Assembly (NCBI RefSeq): GCF_021654855.1
Contig: NZ_AP024202.1
Span: 1,116,001-1,180,000 of the forward strand
From: Thiomicrorhabdus immobilis
Lineage (GTDB): Bacteria; Pseudomonadota; Gammaproteobacteria; Thiomicrospirales; Thiomicrospiraceae
DNA: 64,000 nucleotides
Direction: 5' to 3'
Shown: positions 46,750 to 56,431 of the stretch, in pieces
How positions within the stretch are numbered: the stretch's first letter is position 1
Layout: each line of letters starts with the position of its first letter
Notes under the pieces: model-generated
Seen by the model: only the letters and a program-made list of their open reading frames with translations
Database searches by the model: none
What the model was told of the DNA's origin: nothing
Program-made: the position numbers and the translations under genes

Positions 46750-46947
46750 AAAGTATCCATTTTTAAAAATTAAGTAATAACCTATTTGTATAGCGACAAA
46801 CCTTACTGAAGTCTTTTGTTAGTATCATAGCGAGTTTTATTGGAATGTAGATAAGTATTTTTACAGGTTCACACTATATTCATTATTTTTAACAGGGTAT
46901 ATCGGTTATATTATTGTTGAAATTACTTAACTACAGAGGACATAAAA

Positions 46948-47553
46948 ATGGAATTTAATCCTACTCGTTTACTGCTTGGTTTTTTAGCGGCATTGCTGGT
47001 TACTCTTACCGGATGCTCAAGCACACCTTCAGCAACGGATATTGCAGAAGAGCAAGCTGAAGTTGCGGAAGTGAGAGCCGAAGCTCAGAAAGAACAAGCT
47101 GAGCGCAACCAGGCGATGATGGAAAATGAGATGAAATCGTTACCTTCATGGGTAATCGAACCTCCAAAAGCCGATAGCACCGGCTTTTACGGTGTGGGTT
47201 TAGCCTCTGATTTGGACTTGCTTAATGCGATGAGAAAAGCCAAACTTCAAGCAGCTTATGAGTTGGCACAAACCATGAAGTCGGAGTTGTCAGGTGAAGA
47301 TACCATGACCGGTTCAGGTGAAGGTGAGTACCGTTATGTGATCAACAATTTTGTAGATAAGGTCAATCTTTCTGGTGCGGAATTGGTTAAACAGGTGGTC
47401 GATCCTGTAGACGGTAAGTACAAAGCTTATGTGTTAATGAAGTACCCATACAGTCAATTCAATCAGGTGCTACAAGATCAAAAGACCAATCAAGCGGAGA
47501 TGAAAACGCTTGATGAAGCGTATCAGCGTCTGATGGCCAAAGTAGAGCGTTAA
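46948..47553 (+). CDS. LPP20 family lipoprotein
   Basis: 201 residues. A lipoprotein signal (LLVTLTGC, Cys23) precedes an Ala/Glu coiled-coil (about 30-60). A compact LPP20 domain follows: LPSWVIEPP, GFYGVGLASDLDLLNAMRKAKLQAAYELA and GKYKAYVLMKYPYSQFN. The conserved pattern of W-V-x-P-P, then F-Y-G-V-G, then a repeated Ala-rich helix matches the family. It sits opposite the CsgG-like gene and shares its upstream region, suggesting a functional trio of lipoproteins. A terminator follows. Confidence 0.88.
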   Translation: MEFNPTRLLLGFLAALLVTLTGCSSTPSATDIAEEQAEVAEVRAEAQKEQAERNQAMMENEMKSLPSWVIEPPKADSTGFYGVGLASDLDLLNAMRKAKLQAAYELAQTMKSELSGEDTMTGSGEGEYRYVINNFVDKVNLSGAELVKQVVDPVDGKYKAYVLMKYPYSQFNQVLQDQKTNQAEMKTLDEAYQRLMAKVER

Positions 47554-47607
47554 ATCAAGATTGGATTATTTTCCAGATTGTTTTTCGCAACCAGTCAAAT
47601 GTAATTG

Positions 47608-47634
47608 AAAGCACTTAATTTAAGTGCTTTTTTT
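47608..47634 (+). terminator. Terminator after the LPP20 gene
   Basis: AAAGCACTTAA and TTAAGTGCTTT with a one-base centre and a T-run. Confidence 0.88.
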
Positions 47635-47809
47635 GTTTTTGGATTAACGTTTATCGGCTTGTATTCTTTTGCTTAAAAAAATCAAAATCATCGCTAATAA
47701 CTCCATTCCTTGTTGAGTTGTTCTATAATCGACTCTTTCTCAACCAGCCCATTTATGCCCCCGATTTTCAAGCGTCTTCCGTTGATTATTCCTAGCCTTG
47801 AGGTTTTGT

Positions 47810-49000
47810 ATGTCATTTTCACAACTGGGATTGAACGATCCTATTCTAAAAGCACTTGCTGATGTGGGTTATAGCCAACCGACCGAGATTCAGAAACAGG
47901 CGATACCGATTATTTTATCGGGCAGAGACCTGATGGCTGCGGCGCAGACGGGTACCGGTAAAACCGCCAGTTTTGTGTTGCCGCTATTGCAGAAATTGGA
48001 TGCTCAAGCGGGATTTTCTGAGTTACGTGGCCGGTCGATTCGCGCTTTGATTTTGACGCCGACGCGTGAACTGGCGGTTCAAGTTGAAGCCAATATTGTG
48101 GAGTATGCCAAGTATCTCGATATCTCATCGTTAGCGGTTTATGGTGGTGTGGATTCTGAAGCGCAAAAAGACCGTTTGATGGATGGTGTGGATATTTTGG
48201 TGGCCACACCGGGTCGATTATTGGATTTGGCTTATCAACGTGCGCTGTTTTTCAGTGATTTAGAATTTTTGGTGTTGGATGAAGCCGATCGGATGTTGGA
48301 TATGGGCTTTATTGACGACTTGAATAAGATTATTGATCGTTTGCCAAGTGACCGTCAGAGTTTATTGTTTTCGGCCACTTTGACCGATGATATCCGTCAT
48401 TTGGCGGATACGGTTTACGATGATGCCGCTGAAATTTCCATCGCTACTAATAAGAAGACCGCACCTAAAATCAAGCAATGGTTGATTACCGTGGACAAAG
48501 ATAGGAAGTCGGCTTTGTTGAGCCATTTAATCAACGAGCAGCAGTGGAATCAGACGCTGGTTTTTGTTGAGAAAAAACATTCGGCGGCCAAATTGGTTGA
48601 GCAGTTGGGCAAACGCGGCATATTGGCCGATTCCATTCATAGTGGCAGAAGCCAAGCGGTTCGTGAACAGATATTGGCGGATTTTAAAGCGGGAAAATTA
48701 CGATTTTTAATCGCCACCGGCATTGCGGCTCGCGGTATCGATATTGATGATTTGAGTCGAGTGGTGAATTACGATTTACCTTATCCGAGTGAGGAATATA
48801 TTCATAGAATAGGCCGTACTGGGCGAGCGGGTGCCAAGGGTGAAGCGATTTCTTTGGTCTCAAAAGATGACTTTAAAAACCTCTGTGCGATCGAGAGTCT
48901 ACTCGGACATATCATTGAACGTAAAGAGGTTGAAGGGTTCGCGGTTAAAAAGGCCGTGCCTATTTCGATTTTGAATTATCTGCCTAAACGCCGGGTTTGA
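47810..49000 (+). CDS. DEAD-box RNA helicase, RhlE-like
   Basis: About 396 residues from the ATG at 47810 (GAGG site). Q motif (PTEIQKQAIP), AAQTGTGKTAS, PTREL, TPGR, DEAD (LVLDEADRMLDMG), SATL, GIAARGIDIDDL and HRIGRTGR are complete. The C-terminal tail is short, with no DbpA-type domain, and the sequence is closest to the RhlE/SrmB group. Probable role in ribosome assembly or RNA turnover. It has its own promoter region, with TATAAT at 47724-47729. Confidence 0.9.
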   Translation: MSFSQLGLNDPILKALADVGYSQPTEIQKQAIPIILSGRDLMAAAQTGTGKTASFVLPLLQKLDAQAGFSELRGRSIRALILTPTRELAVQVEANIVEYAKYLDISSLAVYGGVDSEAQKDRLMDGVDILVATPGRLLDLAYQRALFFSDLEFLVLDEADRMLDMGFIDDLNKIIDRLPSDRQSLLFSATLTDDIRHLADTVYDDAAEISIATNKKTAPKIKQWLITVDKDRKSALLSHLINEQQWNQTLVFVEKKHSAAKLVEQLGKRGILADSIHSGRSQAVREQILADFKAGKLRFLIATGIAARGIDIDDLSRVVNYDLPYPSEEYIHRIGRTGRAGAKGEAISLVSKDDFKNLCAIESLLGHIIERKEVEGFAVKKAVPISILNYLPKRRV

Positions 49001-49072
49001 TTCACCAGGGCGCAAGAGTCTATAGGCCTGCTAGGTTTGACTGTAAGATTCAATATTTCTTTTGACTGATGG

Positions 49073-49399
49073 TTATTCAACAATCAGATATTGTTCTTTA
49101 TCCGGTACACCATCCCATTCATCGGCGTCTGCCGGCGCGGGAATGACTTCGGTAATTACTGGCCAAATGGTTGCAAGGTCGATGTTTAATTGACGGTAAT
49201 GTTCCATGCCTTCAGGCAAAGCGTCTTCCTGAAAAATCGCTTCGGCAGGGCATTCCGGCGAGCATAAATCACAATCGATGCAGACTTCCGGGTTGATCGC
49301 TAAAAAGTTTGGGCCTTCATGAAACGCATCGACTGGGCAAACCGCTACACAGTCGGTGTATTTACATTTGATGCAATTTTCGGTAACGACAAATGCCAT
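49073..49399 (-). CDS. fdxA: Seven-iron ferredoxin FdxA
   Basis: 108 residues. [14 protein letters not shown] holds the [3Fe-4S] cluster with Cys near 49, and [12 protein letters not shown] holds the [4Fe-4S]. The C-terminal extension ([13 protein letters not shown]...) is the usual one for the Azotobacter FdI-type/FdxA family. It is a low-potential electron carrier in the cytoplasm. Stands alone, divergent from the FAD oxidoreductase. Confidence 0.95.
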   Translation of the reverse strand: MAFVVTENCIKCKYTDCVAVCPVDAFHEGPNFLAINPEVCIDCDLCSPECPAEAIFQEDALPEGMEHYRQLNIDLATIWPVITEVIPAPADADEWDGVPDKEQYLIVE

Positions 49400-49619
49400 A
49401 TCTTTGTTCGCCTTTATGTGTCAGTTTCTGCTAAAATTTCGCGATTGAAATTCTAAATTAACGTCTGATTTTCAAGTGCAAGTATACTACTGATTAAGCG
49501 CTGGATTGCAAGATTAAATGCCGCAAAAGTACCGCTAAAGTCTCTCTGTTGCGGTGCTTAAATGTTAATTTTTTTATTTATTTTTACTATAACTAAGTAA
49601 CATAAATTTTGGATGCCCC

Positions 49620-51230
49620 ATGATTCGTATCACCAATGTAAAACTCCCGTTAGACCATAATGAAGCTCAGCTTGAACAAGAAATCTTAACAACTTTGGCA
49701 ATTGGCAAAAAACAACTGATTGATTTTACCGTGTTTAGACGTGGTTTTGATGCACGCAGTAAAAACAAAATCACCTTGTTATACACCATTGATGTCACTG
49801 TTGATAACGAAGCGGCTTTGCTTGAAAAACACAGCAATAATCAAAATGTTAGGGTGACTCCTGACATGACCTACAAGTATGTTGCCAAAGCACCTGAGAA
49901 TTTAACGGAGCGCCCGGTGGTGGTTGGCTTTGGCCCTTGCGGGATTTTTGTGGGGTTGGTATTGGCTGAGATGGGTTACAAGCCGATTATTCTAGACCGT
50001 GGTAAAGAGGTGCGTGAACGCACTAAAGATACATTTGGTTTCTGGCGTAACCGAACGTTGAATACCGAATCGAACGTGCAGTTTGGTGAAGGTGGCGCGG
50101 GTACGTTTTCGGACGGTAAGCTTTACACTCAAATTAATGATAAAAAACATTATGGCCGTAAGGTGTTGCGTGATTTTGTGGATGCCGGAGCGCCAGAAGA
50201 GATTTTATATGTCAGCAAACCACACATCGGTACCTTCAAATTGGTGGGCATGGTTGAAAAAATGCGCGCTAAAATCATTGAGCTGGGCGGAGAGATTCGT
50301 TTTAACTCTCGTGTGGATGATTTACATATTGAAGATGGTCAAATCACCGGTTTGACCTTGTCTGACGGTCAACAAATTAAATCGAAACACATCGCTTTAG
50401 CTACCGGTCACAGTGCGCGTGATACCTTTGAAATGCTCTATAAGAAGGGCGTGTATATTGAAGCTAAAGCGTTTTCGATTGGTTTTCGTATCGAACACAA
50501 TCAGTCAGCGATTGATGAAGTGTTGTTCGGTAAGAATGCCGGTAATCCCATCTTAGGCGCGGCGGATTATAAATTGGTGCATCACTGTAAGAACGGCCGA
50601 GCGGTGTATAGTTTTTGTATGTGTCCTGGTGGAACGGTGGTGGCGGCTACCTCTGAAGAAAATCGTGTGGTGACCAATGGTATGAGCCAGTATTCACGAA
50701 ATGAACGCAATGCCAACAGCGCGATTGTGGTTGGGATTGATCCAAATGATTACCCAAGTGACAGCCCATTGGCGGGTATTGAATTGCAGCGTGAACTGGA
50801 AAGTGCGGCTTATGTGTTGGGTGGCGAGAACTACGATGCACCAGGCCAGTTGGTCGGGGATTATTTAGAGGGTAAATCTTCGTCTAAATTAGGCAAGGTT
50901 GAGCCGTCTTACAAGCCAGGTGTCAAACTGACCGATTTAACCAAAATTTTACCTGATTATTGTCGCGAAGCCATTCAGGAAGCGATTCCCGCGTTTAACC
51001 GTAAAATTCGTGGTTTTGCTTTAAAAGATGCGATGTTAACAGGCGTGGAAACACGTACTTCATCACCAGTGTCGATTAAACGTGGCGACGATTATCAAAG
51101 TGTCAACACCAAAGGCCTTTATCCAGCTGGTGAAGGGGCAGGTTATGCTGGAGGAATCATGTCTGCTGCGATTGATGGGATTCGTATCGCCGAAGCTATG
51201 GCTTTGGCGATAAATGAAGAGAATCAATAG
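49620..51230 (+). CDS. FAD-dependent oxidoreductase of uncertain substrate (COG2509-like)
   Basis: 536 residues. An N-terminal ~90-residue domain of the kind found before COG2509 FAD proteins precedes the dinucleotide-binding GFGPCGIFVGLVLAE (about 102-116) and ILDRGKEVRERT. VQFGEGGAGTFSDGKLYT and the C-terminal GLYPAGEGAGYAGGIMSAAIDG are characteristic of this family. It is a flavoprotein in the cytoplasm; substrate and partner are unknown. It is adjacent to a divergent ferredoxin, which could be its electron donor, but the gap is not shared as an operon. Confidence 0.87.
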   Translation: MIRITNVKLPLDHNEAQLEQEILTTLAIGKKQLIDFTVFRRGFDARSKNKITLLYTIDVTVDNEAALLEKHSNNQNVRVTPDMTYKYVAKAPENLTERPVVVGFGPCGIFVGLVLAEMGYKPIILDRGKEVRERTKDTFGFWRNRTLNTESNVQFGEGGAGTFSDGKLYTQINDKKHYGRKVLRDFVDAGAPEEILYVSKPHIGTFKLVGMVEKMRAKIIELGGEIRFNSRVDDLHIEDGQITGLTLSDGQQIKSKHIALATGHSARDTFEMLYKKGVYIEAKAFSIGFRIEHNQSAIDEVLFGKNAGNPILGAADYKLVHHCKNGRAVYSFCMCPGGTVVAATSEENRVVTNGMSQYSRNERNANSAIVVGIDPNDYPSDSPLAGIELQRELESAAYVLGGENYDAPGQLVGDYLEGKSSSKLGKVEPSYKPGVKLTDLTKILPDYCREAIQEAIPAFNRKIRGFALKDAMLTGVETRTSSPVSIKRGDDYQSVNTKGLYPAGEGAGYAGGIMSAAIDGIRIAEAMALAINEENQ

Positions 51231-51271
51231 GGTTTAAGATAGTCCGCTATATCCATAAAGACTACCCCAAG

Positions 51272-51300
51272 AAATGCCACACTAGATGTGGCATTTTTTT
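51272..51300. terminator. Terminator between the FAD protein and CARF-nuclease genes
   Basis: AAATGCCACA and TGTGGCATTT with a 5-base loop, followed by a T-run, between convergent genes. Confidence 0.9.
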
Positions 51301-51313
51301 CTCAAGAGTAAGC

Positions 51314-52531
51314 TTAATGGCTGGTTTCGCTGGGCGTGTTGAGTTCTTGCAAAATCCAGTCTTTAAGTGCATTTTTTATATTGTGGAGCTGTGAACCATC
51401 AATCACGCCAACATTCAGCAGATTGGCTTTATTGAGGTTGTCGCCAATCATTTCCGTGGTGATGAGTAGGGCGTGAGCGCTCACGCCGCCCAATCTTTTC
51501 TTTAGGCTATCCAGGCGTTGTAAGTGCAGATTGATATTGGCATTGGCTCCGGTCTTACACTCAACCAAGAACAGTTGATTGTTGGCGATAAACAGCACGT
51601 CTGCTTCATCAAACGCGTTTCTACGCTCTAATTTCACCCCAAACGCCACCTCTTTGATTTTGTCGATTTCAGTTTTGATTTCCAATACCGCACGGTAGGT
51701 TAGGTATTCTAGCCAACCGCCTTCAAAAAAGGAGCGTTTCCACGGATCGCTTTCTGGGTGTGGAATGATTTCATTGTTCTCTTCGCTAATCTGAATTAAG
51801 TTCTGGTTATGTAACTTACGCATTAAACCCGCCAATAAATCGGCTTTAAGGTGGCTGCGTTGATTCACTTCATTCAAATAATACTTTTTCTTATGCCTAA
51901 TCAGTTTGATGCTTTTACCGCGTGCATAATGCGTTGAAAAGCGTTGATAGATGCGCAAAGCATTTTGTTGCAGAATGATTTTTTGAATGGCGTTCACCAC
52001 TCCATTGGCGAAGTTTGCTTGGCTTGGTGAGAGCTTAACAGGTTGACTACAGTCAATGCCGTGAGCGTGTAAAAACTCGCCAAGTAGCAGGTTTTCGGCA
52101 ATACTAAAACCGCTAAGATTGCTTGGCTGAATCCATTTTAGTTGGTCGTTGGGGAGCAGATAATAGATTCCTGCCGGAGTGTTTTCAAACAGCTTGAATG
52201 CGCCTAAGGTGTACATTTTGTTGGCGCAACTGATGTTGATGGCAAGAGTTTCTATTGGGATGTTCAATACAATATTTTTTAAATCGCTCACAATCTCGCT
52301 GATTTCAAATGCGGGTTCAATTTGCACCATAGCCGATTGGATTTGATGAGATTTATAGATGCGTTTAAGACGTTTTGCGTTCTCTAATAAGCTAGCGGTA
52401 TGAACGATAATGACGTTTTGCACAATCAAACGTTCGTCTAAAATGGGAGCGAGATTAGGAGTCATCTCTCTATCGGCAAATACCAAGTGGGTGCGATATT
52501 GATTCAAATTTGCTAAAGATTGATTTGTCAT
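51314..52531 (-). CDS. CARF-nuclease protein of the DUF1887 (Card1/Can2-like) family
   Basis: 405 residues. The N-terminal ~140 residues fit a CARF-like Rossmann fold (THLVFADREMTPNLAPIL, VIIVHTASLLENAKRLKRIY, ETLAINISCANKMYTLGAF), a type that senses cyclic oligoadenylates. A winged-helix-like middle follows. The C-terminal PD-(D/E)XK core has Glu/Asp in NAFDEADVLFI and the catalytic E-C-K in FLVECKTGAN (E324 and K326). The layout matches DUF1887 proteins, including Card1/Can2 of type III CRISPR systems and the CRISPR-independent VC1899. No CRISPR array, Cas10 or cyclase is visible in this window, so the activator is unknown. Confidence 0.85.
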   Translation of the reverse strand: MTNQSLANLNQYRTHLVFADREMTPNLAPILDERLIVQNVIIVHTASLLENAKRLKRIYKSHQIQSAMVQIEPAFEISEIVSDLKNIVLNIPIETLAINISCANKMYTLGAFKLFENTPAGIYYLLPNDQLKWIQPSNLSGFSIAENLLLGEFLHAHGIDCSQPVKLSPSQANFANGVVNAIQKIILQQNALRIYQRFSTHYARGKSIKLIRHKKKYYLNEVNQRSHLKADLLAGLMRKLHNQNLIQISEENNEIIPHPESDPWKRSFFEGGWLEYLTYRAVLEIKTEIDKIKEVAFGVKLERRNAFDEADVLFIANNQLFLVECKTGANANINLHLQRLDSLKKRLGGVSAHALLITTEMIGDNLNKANLLNVGVIDGSQLHNIKNALKDWILQELNTPSETSH

Positions 52532-52656
52532 GCTCAGCCAACGGATAAGTTTAAAAATTAAAGAATCACCTAGCTACGATTAAAAGTCAAATTCTGTCGA
52601 TAATAAACGCGCTTGTAGTGATATATTGCCACAACTCTTAGATTGAGAATCTCTAA

Positions 52657-53451
52657 ATGAATTTACTAAATAAAGTAAGGCGTTTTATCTTATCGAACCG
52701 TCTTAGAAACAGCAAAATCCCTCTGCGGTTGTGGCACAAAACTATCGCTAAAATGCCGCTTATGCAACGGTATCGTACTACTGAACGCATGCAAATTAGA
52801 CTGTTGGCCAGTGAGGTGTTGCGGGTTAAGTCTATTGTGGCTGTGCAAGGCATGGAGCTGACCGATGAAATTCAAACCATGATTGCCACTCAAGTCGCAA
52901 TGATGGTTTTTGGGTTGGAGTCGATGGAAGATGACCTCTCTTTAGATTGGTTGAGAAACTGGCAGCAGATTTTGGTTTACCCGACCCCGTTTCATAATGG
53001 GCGAGAAAACGTGCTGGGTTTTAATGGCATTTTGCTGAGCCGGGCTGCGATTGAAAGTGGTGAAACCCAATACCAAGGAGGGATTGTCATTAACTGGCAA
53101 GATGACCATCCACACCCTTTACGCGCCTACGCCAATCAAGTGTTGATGCATGAAATGGCGCATAAGCTGGATATGTTGGATGGCGATACCAATGGACATC
53201 CACCGTTGCATAAGAATATGAGTGAGAAGCAATGGTTTGCAGCCTTTGAAAATGCCTTTGAAGATTTGAACCGACGGATACAGCATGGCAAGCCAACGGC
53301 CATCAATCCTTATGCTGCGACCAATCCAGCCGAGTTTTTTGCAGTAGCGACTGAATACTTTTTTGAAGCGCCTTTGTTGTTATATCGAACTTATCCAAAA
53401 GTCTATCAGCAACTCTCGCTTTTTTATAAGCAAAATCCCATCGCAAAATAG
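52657..53451 (+). CDS. mtfA: Zinc-dependent peptidase MtfA
   Basis: 264 residues. HEMAHKLDMLDGDTNG carries the zinc-binding HEXXH (H165, E166, H169) and is the signature of the MtfA/DUF980 family, with a downstream Glu in PAEFFAVATEYFFE. In E. coli MtfA binds Mlc and has peptidase activity. Monocistronic here; divergent from the CARF-nuclease gene. Confidence 0.93.
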   Translation: MNLLNKVRRFILSNRLRNSKIPLRLWHKTIAKMPLMQRYRTTERMQIRLLASEVLRVKSIVAVQGMELTDEIQTMIATQVAMMVFGLESMEDDLSLDWLRNWQQILVYPTPFHNGRENVLGFNGILLSRAAIESGETQYQGGIVINWQDDHPHPLRAYANQVLMHEMAHKLDMLDGDTNGHPPLHKNMSEKQWFAAFENAFEDLNRRIQHGKPTAINPYAATNPAEFFAVATEYFFEAPLLLYRTYPKVYQQLSLFYKQNPIAK

Positions 53452-53580
53452 GCTTGAATCGGTCGATTTCTCCAATAAAAAGCCATTAACAAACTGCCAA
53501 TAATAGCGTTAGGCGGTGTATCATGGGCGGCGTTGTTTTATAATTTTATTTCACCTTTCTACAGATAATTATTATTCGTT

Positions 53581-54438
53581 ATGAAAACGCCAAAAAGAAT
53601 TCTCCCCCTAATTGAAGATGGTCTGGTTGATGAAGTGATTCGTCGCCTGATGAGCGGTAAAGAAGCCGATGTCTTTATGGTGCGCTGTGGAAATGAAATA
53701 CGATGCGCCAAAGTCTATAAAGAGGCCAGTAAACGCAGCTTTAAAAAAGCGGTTGAATACCAAGAAGGCCGTAAGGTTCGCAATAGTCGTCGTGGTCGAG
53801 CCATGCAAAAAGGCTCTAAGTTCGGTCGTCAACAGCAAGAAGAGGTTTGGCAAAACGCCGAGGTGGATGCGCTCTATAAATTAGCCGCGGCTGGAGTGCG
53901 GGTTCCTCAGCCTTATGGTTGTTTTGATGGCGTGTTGTTGATGGAGTTGATTACCGATGAAAACGGCGATGTGGCACCAAGATTGAATGATGTCTCGATG
54001 AGTGCCGAGCAAGCGCGAGAAGACCACGCAGAGATGATGCACAACATCATGTTGATGTTGTCGGTTGGTTTGATTCATGGCGATTTATCGGAGTTCAACG
54101 TGTTGGTCGACGACTATGGACCGGTGGTGATTGATTTGCCGCAAGCGGTGGATGCGGCGGCCAACAATAATGCCAAGCGCATGTTGACTCGTGACGTGGA
54201 TAACATCACCAACTATTACGCCCAATTTGCCCCGGAATTAAAAGACACCCAATACGCCAAAGAGATTTGGGCGTTGTTTGAAGCGGGTGAACTCAGTGCG
54301 GATATTGAGTTGACCGGTCAGTTTGATGAGGTTGAACATAATGCCGATGTGGACTCGGTTATGGAGGAAATCAAAGCCGCTTTTGAAGCCGAGCAAAAAC
54401 GCCAAGAACGATTGCGTGAAGCAGAACAACAAGATTAA
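53581..54438 (+). CDS. RIO-type serine protein kinase
   Basis: 285 residues. The atypical RIO1-like kinase motifs are SGKEADVFMV (ATP loop), the Lys in IRCAKVYKE, HGDLSEFNVLV (catalytic Asp) and VVIDLPQAV (metal Asp). A Lys/Arg-rich segment (about 60-85) and an acidic Glu-rich tail flank the core. Bacterial members of this family exist, but substrates are mostly unknown. It is 33 bases upstream of the second RNase HI and likely cotranscribed with it. Confidence 0.92.
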   Translation: MKTPKRILPLIEDGLVDEVIRRLMSGKEADVFMVRCGNEIRCAKVYKEASKRSFKKAVEYQEGRKVRNSRRGRAMQKGSKFGRQQQEEVWQNAEVDALYKLAAAGVRVPQPYGCFDGVLLMELITDENGDVAPRLNDVSMSAEQAREDHAEMMHNIMLMLSVGLIHGDLSEFNVLVDDYGPVVIDLPQAVDAAANNNAKRMLTRDVDNITNYYAQFAPELKDTQYAKEIWALFEAGELSADIELTGQFDEVEHNADVDSVMEEIKAAFEAEQKRQERLREAEQQD

Positions 54439-54471
54439 TAAAGTGAACAGAAGAGTGAGTTTAATTTAAGC

Positions 54472-55266
54472 ATGGCAAAAAAGTTTTATGTGGTTTGGCA
54501 AGGGAGAACCCCCGGAATTTATACCGATTGGGATAGCTGTAAAAAGCAGGTCGATAAGTTTGCCGGAGCGAAATACAAATCCTTTCCGAGCTTAGCGGAA
54601 GCCGAGCAAGCTTTTGTGGGCACACACAGTACGTCAGGTGCTAAAAAAAGCGCAACGGTTAAAAAAGCCACAGCCCAATCGGCAACCAAACCCAATACCA
54701 TCAAAACCTATACAGCGGCAGAAATCGCCAAAATGTCTCTTGATATTAAAATCTTTACCGACGGTGGTTGTGACCCCAATCCGGGGCAAGCGGGTTCGGG
54801 TATGGCTGTGTACCGGACGGTAGACGGTAATGAGCAGATTGCTGAGCTTTGGTATGGATTGTATAACCCGATGGGAACCAACAATACGGCTGAATTGAAT
54901 GCGTTGCATCAGGCGTTGATGATGGCGCAAATTGAGAGTAATAAGAGCCGATCGGTAGCGATTTTCTGTGACTCGAAGTATGCGATTCAATGCGTGACCC
55001 AATGGGCAATCGGTTGGCAGAAAAAAGGCTGGAAAAAAGCCGGTGGCGAAATTAAAAATTTAGAATTGATCAAAGAGATGTTCGCCTTACATCAACAGTT
55101 AAAAGATAAGATTCAAGTGCTGCACGTGAATGGCCACGTTGGTGTGGAAGGCAACGAATTAGCCGACCGTATGTCCATGCTGGCGATTGCCGAAAAAGAG
55201 AGCCATTTTGCACGCTATCCGCATGAAATCGATGTGGCTGAAATTCTAAAAATGCAAGCGGGATAG
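54472..55266 (+). CDS. Ribonuclease HI with N-terminal hybrid-binding domain
   Basis: 264 residues. Residues 1-45 (KKFYVVWQGRTPGIYTDWDSC) form the caulimovirus viroplasmin-like hybrid-binding domain seen in RNase H1 of eukaryotes and some bacteria. A Ser/Lys/Thr-rich linker leads to the catalytic domain, with Asp97 in IFTDGGCDPNPG, the Glu in NNTAELNALH, the Asp in CDSKYAI and HVNGHVGVEGNELAD. It is a second RNase HI besides the one at 10644. Likely in an operon with the RIO kinase; a perfect 12-mer palindrome follows. Confidence 0.93.
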   Translation: MAKKFYVVWQGRTPGIYTDWDSCKKQVDKFAGAKYKSFPSLAEAEQAFVGTHSTSGAKKSATVKKATAQSATKPNTIKTYTAAEIAKMSLDIKIFTDGGCDPNPGQAGSGMAVYRTVDGNEQIAELWYGLYNPMGTNNTAELNALHQALMMAQIESNKSRSVAIFCDSKYAIQCVTQWAIGWQKKGWKKAGGEIKNLELIKEMFALHQQLKDKIQVLHVNGHVGVEGNELADRMSMLAIAEKESHFARYPHEIDVAEILKMQAG

Positions 55267-55304
55267 TGGCTTGCTTTTTAACATTCCAGGACTTTACTAA
55301 AGCG

Positions 55305-55316
55305 ACCAGGCCTGGT
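55305..55316. repeat. Palindromic 12-mer ACCAGGCCTGGT, perfect copy 8
   Basis: Perfect copy in the 88-base gap between the second RNase HI and selD; the palindrome extends to 16 bases with CG on both sides. Confidence 0.9.
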
Positions 55317-55354
55317 CGTTTAAATAGAACCGATTCAAACTTAGGAAGATTTAC

Positions 55355-56431
55355 ATGCAAAACACAACTCAGAATGACGCGCAATTGATTAAATTGACTG
55401 AATACAGTCATGGAGCTGGGTGTGGCTGTAAGATTTCGCCTAAAGTTTTGGATAGCATTCTAAAAACCTCGATGCAGATTGCGCCAAACCCAAATTTATT
55501 GGTGGGCAATAGCACTAAAGACGATGCCGCCGCATTTGATTTGGGCAACGGCACCTCGGTATTAAGCACCACCGATTTCTTTATGCCGATAGTTGATGAT
55601 CCATACACCTTTGGACAGATCGCCGCTACCAATGCGATTAGCGATATTTACGCTATGGGTGGCAAGCCGTTGATGGCCATTGCGATTTTTGGTTGGCCGA
55701 TTGACAAGTTACCGGCAGAAGTGGGGCAGCAAGTGATTGAAGGTGGTCGCGCTACCTGTGAAGCCGCCGGGATTCCGTTGGCGGGCGGCCATTCGATTGA
55801 CGCGCCCGAACCGATTTTTGGTTTGGCGGTGACCGGAATCGTAGACAACCGACACTTGAAACGTAATGCCTCCGCAGAAGTGGATTGTGAACTGTTCTTA
55901 ACCAAACCGGTTGGCATCGGGATTTTAACCACAGCGCAAAAACAGAAGAAAATTCAGCCAGAACACATGCAAATGGCGATTGAAGCGATGACGACCTTGA
56001 ATAAGCCTGGCAGTGAATTTGCCAAAATAGCGGGCGTTACCGCTTTAACCGATGTCACCGGATTTGGCGTATTGGGTCATCTGATTGAAATTTGCGAGGG
56101 CAGTGATATCGCCGCGCAGATTGAATTTGATAAGTTGCCAATCTTACCGCATGTTTTGGATTATTTAGCGCAAGGCTGTACGCCTGGCGGAACCTTAAGA
56201 AACTTTGATAGTTACGGTCATAAGGTGAAAAGTGCCACAACAGAACAGTTGGACGAAACCCAAAAAATGATTTTATGTGATCCTCAGACTTCAGGCGGTT
56301 TACTGGCGGCGGTAAGAGCGGATGCGATAGCGGAATTTAAACAAGTCGCTGAACAACATGGATTAACGTTACAGTCTATCGGTAAAACGGTGGCGGCCAG
56401 TTCGCAAAGCCATTGTGTTGAGGTGCTTTAA
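55355..56431 (+). CDS. selD: Selenide, water dikinase
   Basis: 358 residues. It makes selenophosphate from selenide and [14 protein letters not shown] carries Cys23, Cys25 and Lys26, equivalent to the catalytic Cys17, Cys19 and Lys20 of E. coli SelD, here with Cys rather than Sec. [26 protein letters not shown] and [10 protein letters not shown] are all standard. It overlaps mnmH by one base (TAATG), so the two are translationally coupled. This points to use of selenophosphate for tRNA selenation; selA or selB are not in the window. Confidence 0.97.
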   Translation: MQNTTQNDAQLIKLTEYSHGAGCGCKISPKVLDSILKTSMQIAPNPNLLVGNSTKDDAAAFDLGNGTSVLSTTDFFMPIVDDPYTFGQIAATNAISDIYAMGGKPLMAIAIFGWPIDKLPAEVGQQVIEGGRATCEAAGIPLAGGHSIDAPEPIFGLAVTGIVDNRHLKRNASAEVDCELFLTKPVGIGILTTAQKQKKIQPEHMQMAIEAMTTLNKPGSEFAKIAGVTALTDVTGFGVLGHLIEICEGSDIAAQIEFDKLPILPHVLDYLAQGCTPGGTLRNFDSYGHKVKSATTEQLDETQKMILCDPQTSGGLLAAVRADAIAEFKQVAEQHGLTLQSIGKTVAASSQSHCVEVL

